Assembly (NCBI RefSeq): GCF_001522865.1
Contig: NZ_LOWB01000116.1
Coordinates: 434,001-498,000 of the forward strand
From: Burkholderia sp. TSV86
Lineage (GTDB): Bacteria > Pseudomonadota > Gammaproteobacteria > Burkholderiales > Burkholderiaceae
Direction: 5' to 3'
Length of the DNA stretch: 64,000 bases
Part shown: one piece after another, positions 37,743 through 46,124 of the stretch
Numbering within the stretch: position 1 is the stretch's first letter
Layout of the letters: the number at the start of each line of letters is the position of its first letter
Made by a program: the position numbers and the translations under genes
The notes under the pieces: generated by a model
The model's input: only the letters and a program-made list of their open reading frames with translations
Database searches by the model: none
Told to the model about the DNA's origin: nothing

Positions 37743-38139
37743 GCGTCGCATTCGCGGCGGCAGGTGCTTCGTCATCCGAATGGAATGGCGCGCGCACCGG
37801 CCATGTATGCAACCGGTTGCGGCAGGTGGTCGTGCCGTAGCACGCCGCGCGCCGGTTATCCGCGCCAGCGCATGGTTCGATGCATATCGGTGCCGCTGGG
37901 CATCGAATCCGGATCAGCGAACCGGACGGCACGGTAATCACTCTAGCGCGACCTGTCATATACTCGATCCGATTTGAAATTCGTTTCGGCGCCGGCGCCG
38001 GCAACGTTTGCCCGTCAGGGACTTGTGATCACACGCAAGCCCGCGGAGCATGACGGCGCGAATGGGCGCCCAAGGCATCTTCTTGGCCGGATGCGTTTCG
38101 ACCCACGACGAAAAACCAGCAAAAACGGAACCGAGCTGC
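37743..38139. other. Gap before the atypical kinase, no gene seen
   Basis: No supported ORF. The region probably holds the promoter of the kinase gene. The kinase frame is open back to 38050 but the added 30 residues look non-coding. Confidence 0.4.
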
Positions 38140-39531
38140 ATGTATTCGATCTTGCCAGCGTTTGTGTCTGCGCTCTTTCTCGGATTTGGCGCCTATGTGT
38201 GGCTGACCGACGGCATGACACGGCGATCGATGCCGTTCGTGCTGATGTGCATGGCGACGTTCGCATGGCAGGGAAGCTGGTCGTTTTTGTTCCAGACTAC
38301 CCAGCCGGACATTGCCGCCGCGCTGGTGAAGATCGGCTATGTGTTCATTCTGTTTTTGCCGACGACGTTCTATCACTTCATGACGGAAGTGGTCGGCAAG
38401 CGCGATGAACGTCCGTTGCTGCTCGCTTCGTATGGCTTGTGCGTGATTCTAGTGGTGTTGCTGCTGACAGGCGACGAAGTCGTCGACGGCTTTCGCCGCT
38501 ATGCTTTCGGCGATTATCCGAAAGCCGGGCGCTTGCATCCCGTGCATGTCCTGCAAACGATGGCGCTCGCCGTGCGCAGTGCATGGCTGCTGATCGGCGC
38601 GCGGCGCGCGGCGCGCACGCGCGATCAGCGCAGGCTCTTCAATCTTTGCTTGCTCAGCTTGAGTCTGTATTCGCTCGCCGCGATCGACTATGCCGTCAAC
38701 TATGGTTATCCATTCTATCCGCCTGGCGTCATCTTCATCGCGATCAGCCTCGGCATACTCGCGGTGACGATCGTGCGTTACCGGCTGATGCGGCCGTTTC
38801 TGGTGGCGGCAACCGTCGCGCACGAGGTCGCGACGCCGCTCGCGGCGATCGGCATGTACGGCGAGGAACTGGGCAGTGCGCTGCCGGCGTTGCTCAGCGG
38901 ATATCAGCTTGCGGTGAAGCACCAGCTCGTCGACGGCGATTTCGAACCGGGGCAGCTCGAGCGTCTGCCCTCGCTGGTCGCCGCGATTCGCCGGCAGGTC
39001 GACAGCACGCACGCGATGGTGGAAATGTCTCTTGCGATGTTTACGATCAACCGCGTGGACCGCCGTACCTTCGCTTCACATTCGATCCGGCATTGTATCG
39101 ATACGGCGCTTGCCAGCTATCCGTTTTCCGCAGGCGAGCGCGAGCGCATCCATGTGATGCCGATCGACCCGCAACTGCGCTTCTTCGGCTCGGATTCGTT
39201 GATGCTGTTCGTCGTATTCAATCTGCTGAAGAACGCGTTGCATGCAACGACGGGCGCAAAGGGCAGCCGCGTCGAGATCAGCGCCGAGCGCGCGGGCGGA
39301 TATTGCGCGTTGCGCATTTGCGATACGGGGCCCGGCATCGCGGCCGACGTGCTGCCTCATATCTTCGATCCGTTTTTCTCCACTAAATCGCACGGCCGCG
39401 GTGCCGGGCTTGGATTGGCGTTCTGCCGCCGTGTATGCGAGGTGTTCGGCGGCAATATTTCATGCGAATCGATACCGGGATCGCCGACCACCTTCACGCT
39501 CAAATTGCCGGAACCACAGACGGCGGCATGA
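38140..39531 (+). CDS. Atypical membrane sensor histidine kinase with 7-TM-like input domain
   Basis: 463 residues. The N-terminal 230 residues are six to seven membrane helices with short loops (about 3-20, 28-45, 55-78, 88-108, 130-150, 167-185 and 190-210), so the signal is probably small and membrane-soluble. The H-box is VAHEVATPLAAIGMYGEEL (His near residue 228), with Ala where most kinases have Arg. HATPase boxes are clear: NLLKNALHAT, DTGPGIAADVLPHIFDPFF and GAGLGLAFCRRV. The layout recalls CqsS/LqsS/PhcS quorum-sensing kinases, but no autoinducer synthase gene is present. Next to it lie a thioesterase and an atypical response regulator. Confidence 0.82.
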   Translation: MYSILPAFVSALFLGFGAYVWLTDGMTRRSMPFVLMCMATFAWQGSWSFLFQTTQPDIAAALVKIGYVFILFLPTTFYHFMTEVVGKRDERPLLLASYGLCVILVVLLLTGDEVVDGFRRYAFGDYPKAGRLHPVHVLQTMALAVRSAWLLIGARRAARTRDQRRLFNLCLLSLSLYSLAAIDYAVNYGYPFYPPGVIFIAISLGILAVTIVRYRLMRPFLVAATVAHEVATPLAAIGMYGEELGSALPALLSGYQLAVKHQLVDGDFEPGQLERLPSLVAAIRRQVDSTHAMVEMSLAMFTINRVDRRTFASHSIRHCIDTALASYPFSAGERERIHVMPIDPQLRFFGSDSLMLFVVFNLLKNALHATTGAKGSRVEISAERAGGYCALRICDTGPGIAADVLPHIFDPFFSTKSHGRGAGLGLAFCRRVCEVFGGNISCESIPGSPTTFTLKLPEPQTAA

Positions 39532-39556
39532 TCGGGGTTCGTGCGATCCCGCATCA

Positions 39557-39586
39557 TCCAGCCCGGCGCGAGAGCGCCGGGCTGGA
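39557..39586. terminator. Hairpin between convergent kinase and thioesterase genes
   Basis: A perfect 13-bp stem (39557-39569 with 39574-39586) closed by a GAGA tetraloop. It lies 25 bp past the kinase stop and 20 bp past the thioesterase stop, so it can end both transcripts; it lacks a T-run on either side. Confidence 0.7.
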
Positions 39587-39605
39587 CGATGCCAGCCGGA
39601 GCCGG

Positions 39606-40100
39606 TTAGTTATCGAATGACGGCAGGCTCAATTCATATTCCTTGACTCGTTCCAGCACGCCTGCCGGGAAGCGTCGAATGCGCTTGTCCGGCCCCGCGA
39701 ACAGGATTTGTTGGTAGCCGAGCGAAACGGGACGCCCATCCACGTAGAAACGGAACAGCAGGTAGGCCGAGCATTGCCTGATTTGGAAGGTATTCAAATA
39801 GCAGTCGACGCGCTGAAACGGAAACGTCTCCTGCACGTATTCCTGGTGCGCGCGCTTCGTGATGAATGTGCCGCCGGCGGCCAGCAGATTGCCGTCGACG
39901 CATTCGTGAAACCAGCGCTCACGGCATATACCTTGCCATTCAAAGTATCGGGAGAAGTAGGTATTCATGAATGCATTGGAATCCTTCAGGTAAATATCGA
40001 TAACATGATGAAACGTCTTGCGCGTCGTCGTCTGGATTTCCGACGACAGCAGCGCGGTGTGACGAAACAGGGCTTGAGGGATGATGTCTTTGGACAACAT
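39606..40100 (-). CDS. Hot-dog-fold acyl thioesterase, TEBC/CalE7-like
   Basis: 164 residues. The stretch KDSNAFMNTYFSRYFEWQG followed by ICRERWF (about residues 38-63) closely follows the signature of the enediyne/polyketide thioesterases (TNLVGNVYYVNYLRWQGRCREMF in that family, quoted in part): Asn in SNAF, Tyr-Phe, the RYFEWQG helix and the CRE. The rest fits a single hot-dog domain (YVQETFPFQRVDCYLN, YLLFRFYVDGRPVSLGYQQI). Such enzymes release acyl chains from carrier proteins. AGGAG lies 6 bases before the ATG. It is convergent with the kinase, divergent from the response regulator, and 2.7 kb from the PKS cluster. Confidence 0.7.
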   Translation of the reverse strand: MLSKDIIPQALFRHTALLSSEIQTTTRKTFHHVIDIYLKDSNAFMNTYFSRYFEWQGICRERWFHECVDGNLLAAGGTFITKRAHQEYVQETFPFQRVDCYLNTFQIRQCSAYLLFRFYVDGRPVSLGYQQILFAGPDKRIRRFPAGVLERVKEYELSLPSFDN

Positions 40101-40500
40101 GAAATGCTCCTGAGGAACGGCTGCTTGCGGCAGCGGCGCACGCCTTCGAGATGAGGGCATGTCCTATTTTGAATTCGCGGCACGCAGAGGTGGTCCGGGC
40201 CGCTTGAGCCGTATTCCGGGATTTTGAAGCGCAATGTCCGGAGAAATCAGGCTGCGGGGTTTGCCTAGACCGCGCAGCCGGCTCACCCGGATTTACCCGA
40301 CGTTGCGGCGATCCGATCGTCGAGCGCGCCCTGAACCGTGGCACGCGGCGCGAATAGGGCGCATCCGTGCGCATGGGGCGCGTAGTTGCCGGCGGTCGTC
40401 GAGATGTTCGATAATTTGCTTCCAGAAAGAGGGCTCTTGCGCGGAATCGCCGCCTGATGACGACATGGGCCTTGTTCTATTCACGTTTTTCGGGCCCGCT
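40101..40500. other. Divergent promoter region between thioesterase and response regulator
   Basis: About 400 bp with no supported gene. It must hold the start signals for the leftward thioesterase and the rightward regulator. No obvious operator palindrome was found. Confidence 0.45.
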
Positions 40501-41466
40501 ATGAGCCGCTTTGCCAAGCAACCGGTGTTCTATCCCGTGTCGGTGGTTTTTCTTGACGACAATCCGGATTTCCTCGACGCATTGCGCGGAATCTTCCGCA
40601 ATGAACGCCTGCACCGTTTTTTTAACGCGCCGGACGACGCGTTGAATTTCATGTTGAAGCATGGCCGCCGTGCGACGCCACGGCGTTTATCGGGCACGGA
40701 ATATTCGGAGTTCGAAAAGAAAGGCCTCAATGCATTCGGCCAGGACCCGCTGACCGACGCCGCGCGATTCGACGAAGTGGCAGCAATCGTCGTCGATTAT
40801 CAAATGGGTGAGATCAATGGCGTCGAATTCCTTGCTTCTCTCGGCGACATTGCCTGCGCGAAAATCCTGCTCACCAGTGTGGCGAGCGAGCGCGAAGCCG
40901 TCGATGCATTCAATGACGGGTTAATCGATTTGTATCTGAAGAAGTCCGCGCCGGACATGACCCGGAAGCTGACCGCGGCGCTTGCTGACGCAAAGATGCG
41001 GCACTGCGCTGAAAGAGGGCACATCGGCGTGCACGGTATCGGGTCGGCGTATTGCGACTCCAGGGCGATAGCGGCGATGCGCACGATTGTCGAGCGCGAG
41101 CGCATCATCGAGTATTACTGGCGTCCTGAACAAAATGTCGTTCTGATGTTCGATGCCCATGGCCAACCGAGCGTTTTTCTTGCCTGGGACGACGACGAAT
41201 GGGCGTTCCAGTGCGACGTTCTGACCGATGAGGGCGGAGATGCCGATATGCGGCGCGACATGGAGGCGCGCCGTATGATGCCGCTATTCTGGCCATTTCA
41301 GGCTTACCGGTCCGGGATGACGTCGATTCGATCGACCTTGCCGATCGCCATCCCTGGCTGGGATGGCGCTTTTTATGGCTGGTGCCCGGTGGATGCGCCG
41401 GTGCTCGACGTCGACACGTGGACGTTTGCTCGCTGGCGCGCTGCGCATGTCGGGCAAGGGCGCTGA
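40501..41466 (+). CDS. Atypical response regulator with unknown output domain
   Basis: 321 residues from the ATG at 40501. The receiver starts YPVSVVFLDDNPDFLDALRGIF with the acidic pair DD, but the phospho-acceptor is unusually late (D99 in AIVVDYQMGEINGVEFL) because of an insert of about 40 residues (around 50-90). Thr/Ser (KILLTSVAS) and Lys (LYLKKS) of the active site are present. The C-terminal 170 residues show no helix-turn-helix or enzyme motif I know; they are rich in Trp, Asp and aromatic residues (VFLAWDDDEWAFQ, ALPFWPF-like, FYGWCPVD). It probably pairs with the kinase at 38140. It may work by protein contact and not DNA binding, as for PhcQ/LqsR-like proteins. Confidence 0.75.
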   Translation: MSRFAKQPVFYPVSVVFLDDNPDFLDALRGIFRNERLHRFFNAPDDALNFMLKHGRRATPRRLSGTEYSEFEKKGLNAFGQDPLTDAARFDEVAAIVVDYQMGEINGVEFLASLGDIACAKILLTSVASEREAVDAFNDGLIDLYLKKSAPDMTRKLTAALADAKMRHCAERGHIGVHGIGSAYCDSRAIAAMRTIVERERIIEYYWRPEQNVVLMFDAHGQPSVFLAWDDDEWAFQCDVLTDEGGDADMRRDMEARRMMPLFWPFQAYRSGMTSIRSTLPIAIPGWDGAFYGWCPVDAPVLDVDTWTFARWRAAHVGQGR

Positions 41467-41915
41467 GCAGCGTTGCCTCCATTTGTTGCTTAAGTAGGTA
41501 TGCAGATGCCGGTAATGTCTTGTAGATGTCGGTCAGATCCGGCATCCGGCGGCGAGGCCCAGAACGCTGCCAAATGACGCCAGGAGTCGGGCCGAAGGTG
41601 GGCATAAATCTTATGCCTACCCGCCAGTTTAAATAAGAGGCTATGTCCTGCGTTTCAGGGGACGACTCCAATCAGTTCGCCTGGGCACGTGCGTCGCGCT
41701 CGCGGCTGATCGATCTTCGGCGGTCACTGCCGGCGCGGTACTCATAGCCTGGCATCCGTCATCAGCCGACGTACTTGGCGACGTGAAACGCGATACCGCA
41801 GGCACGCGGCCCGTGCTCAGCCGCACTGCCTCCTCGCCCCCAAAGCCGAAGCCCCGGCTCACGCATCTTAACCAGTGCAGGTTTCGCCGGGTCATTACCG
41901 CACCGGCCGTGCAAC
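41467..41915. other. Gap left of the IS remnant, no gene seen
   Basis: Several ORFs are open on both strands but none matches a family, and they have no ribosome binding sites. The stretch may include further decayed insertion-sequence DNA. Confidence 0.35.
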
Positions 41916-42046
41916 AAGCGCTTTGTGACCGACGACGGCACATTCGACGTCGAGATCCCGCGTGAGCATGAAGGCGCCTTCGCCCCGGTGCGAATTGCGA
42001 AGAGCAAGCGGCGCTTTACCGATTTCGATGACCGGTTCATCGCGGC
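41916..42046 (+). pseudogene. IS256-family transposase fragment
   Basis: About 43 codons give NKRFVTDDGTFDVEIPREHEG and then RRFTDFDDRFIAA, which follow the conserved IS256-family block just before the first catalytic region (KxVxxxxGxFxVxIPRDRxGxFEP and RFxGFDDKIIA). Homology is lost abruptly on both sides, so only an internal scrap remains. It lies between the kinase/thioesterase/regulator genes and the PKS cluster and suggests past insertion-sequence activity at this junction. Confidence 0.65.
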
Positions 42047-42782
42047 GCACCCATTGGAAAGTCCAGCGTGGGATCGCTCCAATGAGTCGTTCCGCTTCCA
42101 GCTGAGCGGTTTCGGTTTCGCGTCAATACCGTTGTCCGCGCTGCACGCCGCAGCTGCGCACATACGGTTTTTCCGATTTCCGAGGCGTGGCCGATCCACA
42201 CACGATCTGCCTGATGTCGGACGCGGCGTAACACACGACTGTTCTTCGCCACCGGTGCCGCTCATCACGCAAATAGCTAGTGCAGGGCATCACCCCGAAT
42301 CTCGTCAGATCCGTTCGAAGGTCCGTAACACGTGCACAGTCTCGCTGTGATTTTTTAAATTATGTTTTTCAAAAATAGAAAAAATCGCGGGCATAGATCA
42401 CTCTATTTATGAGGAATGGAGCGCATTCGATAAATTTTGTTTGGGTGTGAAAAAGAGAAAGTTGGCCATGTCGTTGGTTGTGAAAGTAAAATAGTAAACG
42501 GGATTTGATTTTGATTGGATAATTTTAAAAATTTGATTGATAACATTATTTTGGAAGATTTTTTGTGCCTCATTTGTAACTCATGAATTTGCAATGGGAT
42601 TGGTTGTTGATGAGTTGATCGGAGTAAATCGGATGAACGTGCTGGCGAGCTGATGCGTGCGATTCAATGCCTCTTTGCGTCGCGTTCCTGGAGTGTCGAG
42701 ACATGCGAATGACGAGGTATGCCCGCGGCTGTATCCGCTGATTTTTCGGGGGCAGGATATATCTAAGAAGGTTTGCAGTGTA
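42047..42782. promoter_or_regulatory. AT-rich non-coding stretch upstream of the P450-PKS cluster
   Basis: Bases about 42340-42610 are strikingly AT-rich (many A4-A6 and T4-T6 runs) in a genome otherwise near two-thirds GC, and hold no gene. At 42335-42349 a short CACAG/CTGTG stem is followed by a T6 run, a weak rightward terminator. The stretch ends in the P450 leader with AAGAAGG about 12 bases before its ATG. It probably holds the cluster promoter. Curved AT-rich DNA of this sort is a usual target of H-NS-type silencers on acquired islands; that is inference. The first 290 bp hold nothing recognised. Confidence 0.55.
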
Positions 42783-44192
42783 ATGAAGACGCTGAGAATA
42801 CCAAACGGTCCGGGAGATCGATTGCTGGGCGTGCCGCACATTTGGGGGATGAGGCGGAATTTCCTGAAATTTTTCTCGAATTTACATCGGCTATACGGTG
42901 ACGCCGTCCATATGCGAATACTGGGGCGCCGATATTTCAGTTTTTTTCATCCGGATTTGATCAGGGAGGTGCTCGTCGACAACGGCGATGCTTTTGTCCG
43001 CTGGGAAACCGGAATTCGCATTTTCACCAAGACCCACGGACTTGGCGTATTGACGTCGGAAGGCGATGTGTGGCGCCGCCAGCGACGTTTTTTGCAGCCG
43101 GTGTTCTCCACCCGAACGCTGGCCGATTTCGCGAAGCAGGTCGCCAGCGCGGCCGATGCCGCGCTGGAAAAACTGCCGGTCGGCGTGCCGTTCCGCTATG
43201 GTTCCGCGATGGGCGCGTTGGCCGTCGACGTGATTCTAGGCAGCATGTTCCGCAACGCGGCGCAATTTTCCGGCAGTGAGGTCGACCACGCGGTGACGTC
43301 GCTTGCCGAAGCCGCGTATCGCGATATGTTCATGCCGGTTCGGTGGCCCGACTGGCTGCCGTTTCCGACCGAGCGCGGCCGGCATCTTGCGATGCTGCGG
43401 CGGTTGATCGGTCAATGCGTGGCCGACCGCCGGCAGCACCCCGGCGGCTATCGCGATTGGGTCTCGCTGTTGCTCGAAGGGCAGGGCAGGGACAGCGGGC
43501 AGCCCGACGAACAGGAAATCTTCGATCAGGCGATCACGCTGTTCCTCACGCGTCACGAAACGACCGTCGCCACGCTCGAATGGATCGGCTGGGTGCTTGC
43601 GTCTCGCCCCGCGCTTGCCGCACGCGCGGCGGGCGAGGTCGATGCGGTGTTGGAAGGCCGCATGCCGGGCTACGACGACATCGCGAAGCTGCCGGTGCTC
43701 GGCCAGATGATTCGTGAAACGATGCGTCTTTATCCCGTCGCGCCCGCGCTGTTCATGCGTCAGGCGGTGCGCGACGTCGAAATCGGCGGCTGGGACGTGC
43801 CTAAGGGCTCGTTCGTCGCGCTGCAAAACTTCGAGGTTCATCGGGACCCGCGCTGGCATCCCGATCCCGATCGATTCGACATCGATCGCTTCGCGCCCGA
43901 AAACACGAAGCGCATCGCCCGCGGCGCGTACTTCCCGTTCGGCATGGGGCCGAGAGCCTGCGTCGGGATGAACTTCGCGCTGATGGAACTCACGATTGTC
44001 TATGCGCTGCTGCTGCAACGCTTCGAGTTGCGGCTCGCGCACGCTCAGACGGACCCCGGCTGGACGTTCACGGTCGCGTTACGGCCCGAACGGCCGGTGG
44101 AAATCGTTCTCACGCGCCGCGTCGACGCGCTCAATGTCAATGCACCAAGGGTCTTCGCCTGCGCGGCGAACGATTCCCAGGATGACCAATGA
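42783..44192 (+). CDS. Cytochrome P450, first gene of the biosynthetic cluster
   Basis: 469 residues. Haem-ligand loop FPFGMGPRACVGMNFALME (Cys393), K-helix ETMR (E312-R315) and the PERF-region equivalent DPDRFDIDRF are all present. The I-helix, normally AGxET/DT, reads TRHETT (256-261): the Glu-Thr that relays protons is kept, but the small Ala-Gly is replaced by Thr-Arg. There is no N-terminal anchor, as usual for bacterial P450s; the C-terminal 25 residues are extra. The overall pattern is closest to CYP102/CYP4-like fatty-acid P450s, fitting an acyl-chain tailoring role. The frame is open to 42657, but the ATG at 42783 has the better ribosome binding site. The acyl-AMP ligase follows after 48 bp. 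Confidence 0.9.
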   Translation: MKTLRIPNGPGDRLLGVPHIWGMRRNFLKFFSNLHRLYGDAVHMRILGRRYFSFFHPDLIREVLVDNGDAFVRWETGIRIFTKTHGLGVLTSEGDVWRRQRRFLQPVFSTRTLADFAKQVASAADAALEKLPVGVPFRYGSAMGALAVDVILGSMFRNAAQFSGSEVDHAVTSLAEAAYRDMFMPVRWPDWLPFPTERGRHLAMLRRLIGQCVADRRQHPGGYRDWVSLLLEGQGRDSGQPDEQEIFDQAITLFLTRHETTVATLEWIGWVLASRPALAARAAGEVDAVLEGRMPGYDDIAKLPVLGQMIRETMRLYPVAPALFMRQAVRDVEIGGWDVPKGSFVALQNFEVHRDPRWHPDPDRFDIDRFAPENTKRIARGAYFPFGMGPRACVGMNFALMELTIVYALLLQRFELRLAHAQTDPGWTFTVALRPERPVEIVLTRRVDALNVNAPRVFACAANDSQDDQ

Positions 44193-44240
44193 CCGACGGG
44201 CGTGATCGCTCCCGCCGGCGGAAACCAAAAGGATTATCAG

Positions 44241-45980
44241 ATGCAGCTGATCATCGATACTTTGTGCGCGAGATCCGCGGCGAGGCCCGAACAAACGGCG
44301 TTCGAATTTCTGTCGACGACGGGGGCGCCCCTCGCGGCGCTGAGCTATCGCGCGCTGGAGCGCGCGGCGGCTGGCGTGGCGGCGGTGCTGCGCGCGCGCG
44401 GCGTGCCCGCGGGCGCGCGCGTGCTGTTGCTGTGTCAGCCGGGGCCGGATTACGTCGCTGCGTTCTTCGGTTGTCTGCATGCCGGCGCGGTTGCGGTGCC
44501 GCTTTACCCGCCGAGAAACCGTCTTCACGTCGCACGGATCGTCAGCGTGCTGCGCGACGCGGGCGCGAGCCTCGTATTGTCCAGCCGCCAGAGCATTGAG
44601 CGGTGCGGCGCGTTCTTTGCCGAGCAAGGCGTATCCGAATCGATGCTCGTCGCCGTCGACGGCGATGCGCTTCGCGATGCCGAGCCGAACGCCCCGGCCG
44701 CGCAGCGCGCCGACGCGCTCGCGTTCCTGCAATACACGTCAGGTACGACAGGCGATCCGAAAGGCGTGATGATCTCGAACGGCAATCTCGCCCATCATCT
44801 TACGATGCTCAACGCATGGCTGGGCGGCGCGCCCGGCGGCACGATGGTGAGCTGGCTGCCGCCGTATCACGACATGGGGCTCATCAGCGGCCTGCTTGCG
44901 CCGGTGGCGGGCGGCTATCCGTGTGTGCTGATGCCGCCCGAGTCGTTCGCGCAGAATCCGTTTGTGTGGCTCGATGCGGTGAGCCGCCATCGCGCGACGA
45001 TCAGCGGCGGCCCGAACTTCGCGTATGGGATGTGCTGCAAGCGCTTGACCGACGAGCAAATCGCGACACTCGACCTGAGCCGTTGGCGGCTCGCGTTCAA
45101 TGGCGCGGAGCCTGTGCGGCAAAAGACGATCGACGCGTTCGCGACGCGTTTCGCGGCCGCGGGCTTCGAGCCTTCCGCGATGGCGCCGTGCTACGGCCTG
45201 GCCGAGGCCACGCTGCTGGTCGCGGGGCGTGAGCCGCACACATTGGCGCACGGGCTCGACGTCGATCGGCAAATTTTGCAGGACGAAGGCCGCGCGGCGC
45301 CCGCGCGCGACACATCGCCGATGGCCGGGGGCGACGCGGCGCGCTGGCGCTCGATTGCCTGCATCGGCCGCGTAACGGGCGACCAACATGTGTTGATCGT
45401 CGATCCGGAGTCGGGCGAGCGTTGCGCGGACGGCCGGGTCGGTGAGATCTGTGTCGCCGGGCCGAGCATCGCGCAGGGCTACTGGCGGCGTCCCGAGCTG
45501 AGCGATGCGGTGTTCCGCACGGTGCGCGACGGCGTGGCCGGCCGCGCATACATGCGCTCGGGCGATCTCGGCTTTCTGCTGGACGGCGAACTGTACGTGA
45601 CAGGGCGTCTGAAGGACATGATCGTGATCTCGGGGCGGAACTACTACTCGGAAGATCTCGAGCAGACGGTCACGGCGACCCAGGAGAAAGTGGTTCAGAA
45701 CGGCTGCGCGGCGTTCGTCGCGGACGATGACGAGCGGGAGAGCCTCGTCATCGTCGCCGAGATCGAGCGTGTCGAGCGTCACGGCAATCTGAACGATGTC
45801 GTGACGGACATCCAAAAAGAAATCTGGCTCAAGCACGAAGTCAATCCGCATTCGGTGTTCCTCGTCTCTCCGGGGCAACTGCCGAAGACGTCGAGCGGCA
45901 AGGTGCGCCGCAAGGCGTGCCGCCGGGCGCTCGAAGCGGGCGAACTCAAGGTGCTCGCTTACTGGAACGGCGCAGGCTGA
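44241..45980 (+). CDS. Fatty acyl-AMP ligase (FAAL) for polyketide starter activation
   Basis: 579 residues of the ANL superfamily. P-loop YTSGTTGDPKGVMISNGNL (from Y165), then SWLPPYHDMGLISGLLAP and ISGGPNFAYGMCC, marks of the FAAL group that make acyl-AMP and pass it to a carrier protein instead of CoA. Further motifs: CYGLAEATLLVAG, YMRSGDLGFLLDGELYVTGRLKDMIVISGRNYY and the C-terminal LPKTSSGKVRRKACR with the catalytic Lys near 553. No carrier domain is fused. AAAAGGA lies 8 bases before the ATG. It lies between the P450 and the PKS and presumably supplies the starter; the ACP it loads is not evident. Confidence 0.92.
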   Translation: MQLIIDTLCARSAARPEQTAFEFLSTTGAPLAALSYRALERAAAGVAAVLRARGVPAGARVLLLCQPGPDYVAAFFGCLHAGAVAVPLYPPRNRLHVARIVSVLRDAGASLVLSSRQSIERCGAFFAEQGVSESMLVAVDGDALRDAEPNAPAAQRADALAFLQYTSGTTGDPKGVMISNGNLAHHLTMLNAWLGGAPGGTMVSWLPPYHDMGLISGLLAPVAGGYPCVLMPPESFAQNPFVWLDAVSRHRATISGGPNFAYGMCCKRLTDEQIATLDLSRWRLAFNGAEPVRQKTIDAFATRFAAAGFEPSAMAPCYGLAEATLLVAGREPHTLAHGLDVDRQILQDEGRAAPARDTSPMAGGDAARWRSIACIGRVTGDQHVLIVDPESGERCADGRVGEICVAGPSIAQGYWRRPELSDAVFRTVRDGVAGRAYMRSGDLGFLLDGELYVTGRLKDMIVISGRNYYSEDLEQTVTATQEKVVQNGCAAFVADDDERESLVIVAEIERVERHGNLNDVVTDIQKEIWLKHEVNPHSVFLVSPGQLPKTSSGKVRRKACRRALEAGELKVLAYWNGAG

Positions 45981-46124
45981 CGCTCGGCGCCGCGTGCGCT
46001 TTTCCTCACGGCCTTCCTTTTCGCGATTTCGTCTGACTTGCGTGCCGCCGCGCTCCGGGGCTCACGGCGCGCGGTTGTCGCTGCGTCGTCGCGCAACATC
46101 TCTTCCGGACTACTGGTGGACATC

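Noticed and set aside
41762-42268. 168-codon ORF on the minus strand across the IS remnant
   Set aside because: It runs antisense to the recognisable IS256 fragment and matches nothing itself.
42335-42356. Short hairpin plus T-run as a true terminator
   Set aside because: The stem has only 5 bp and no gene reads into it; treated as a minor element of the AT-rich stretch.
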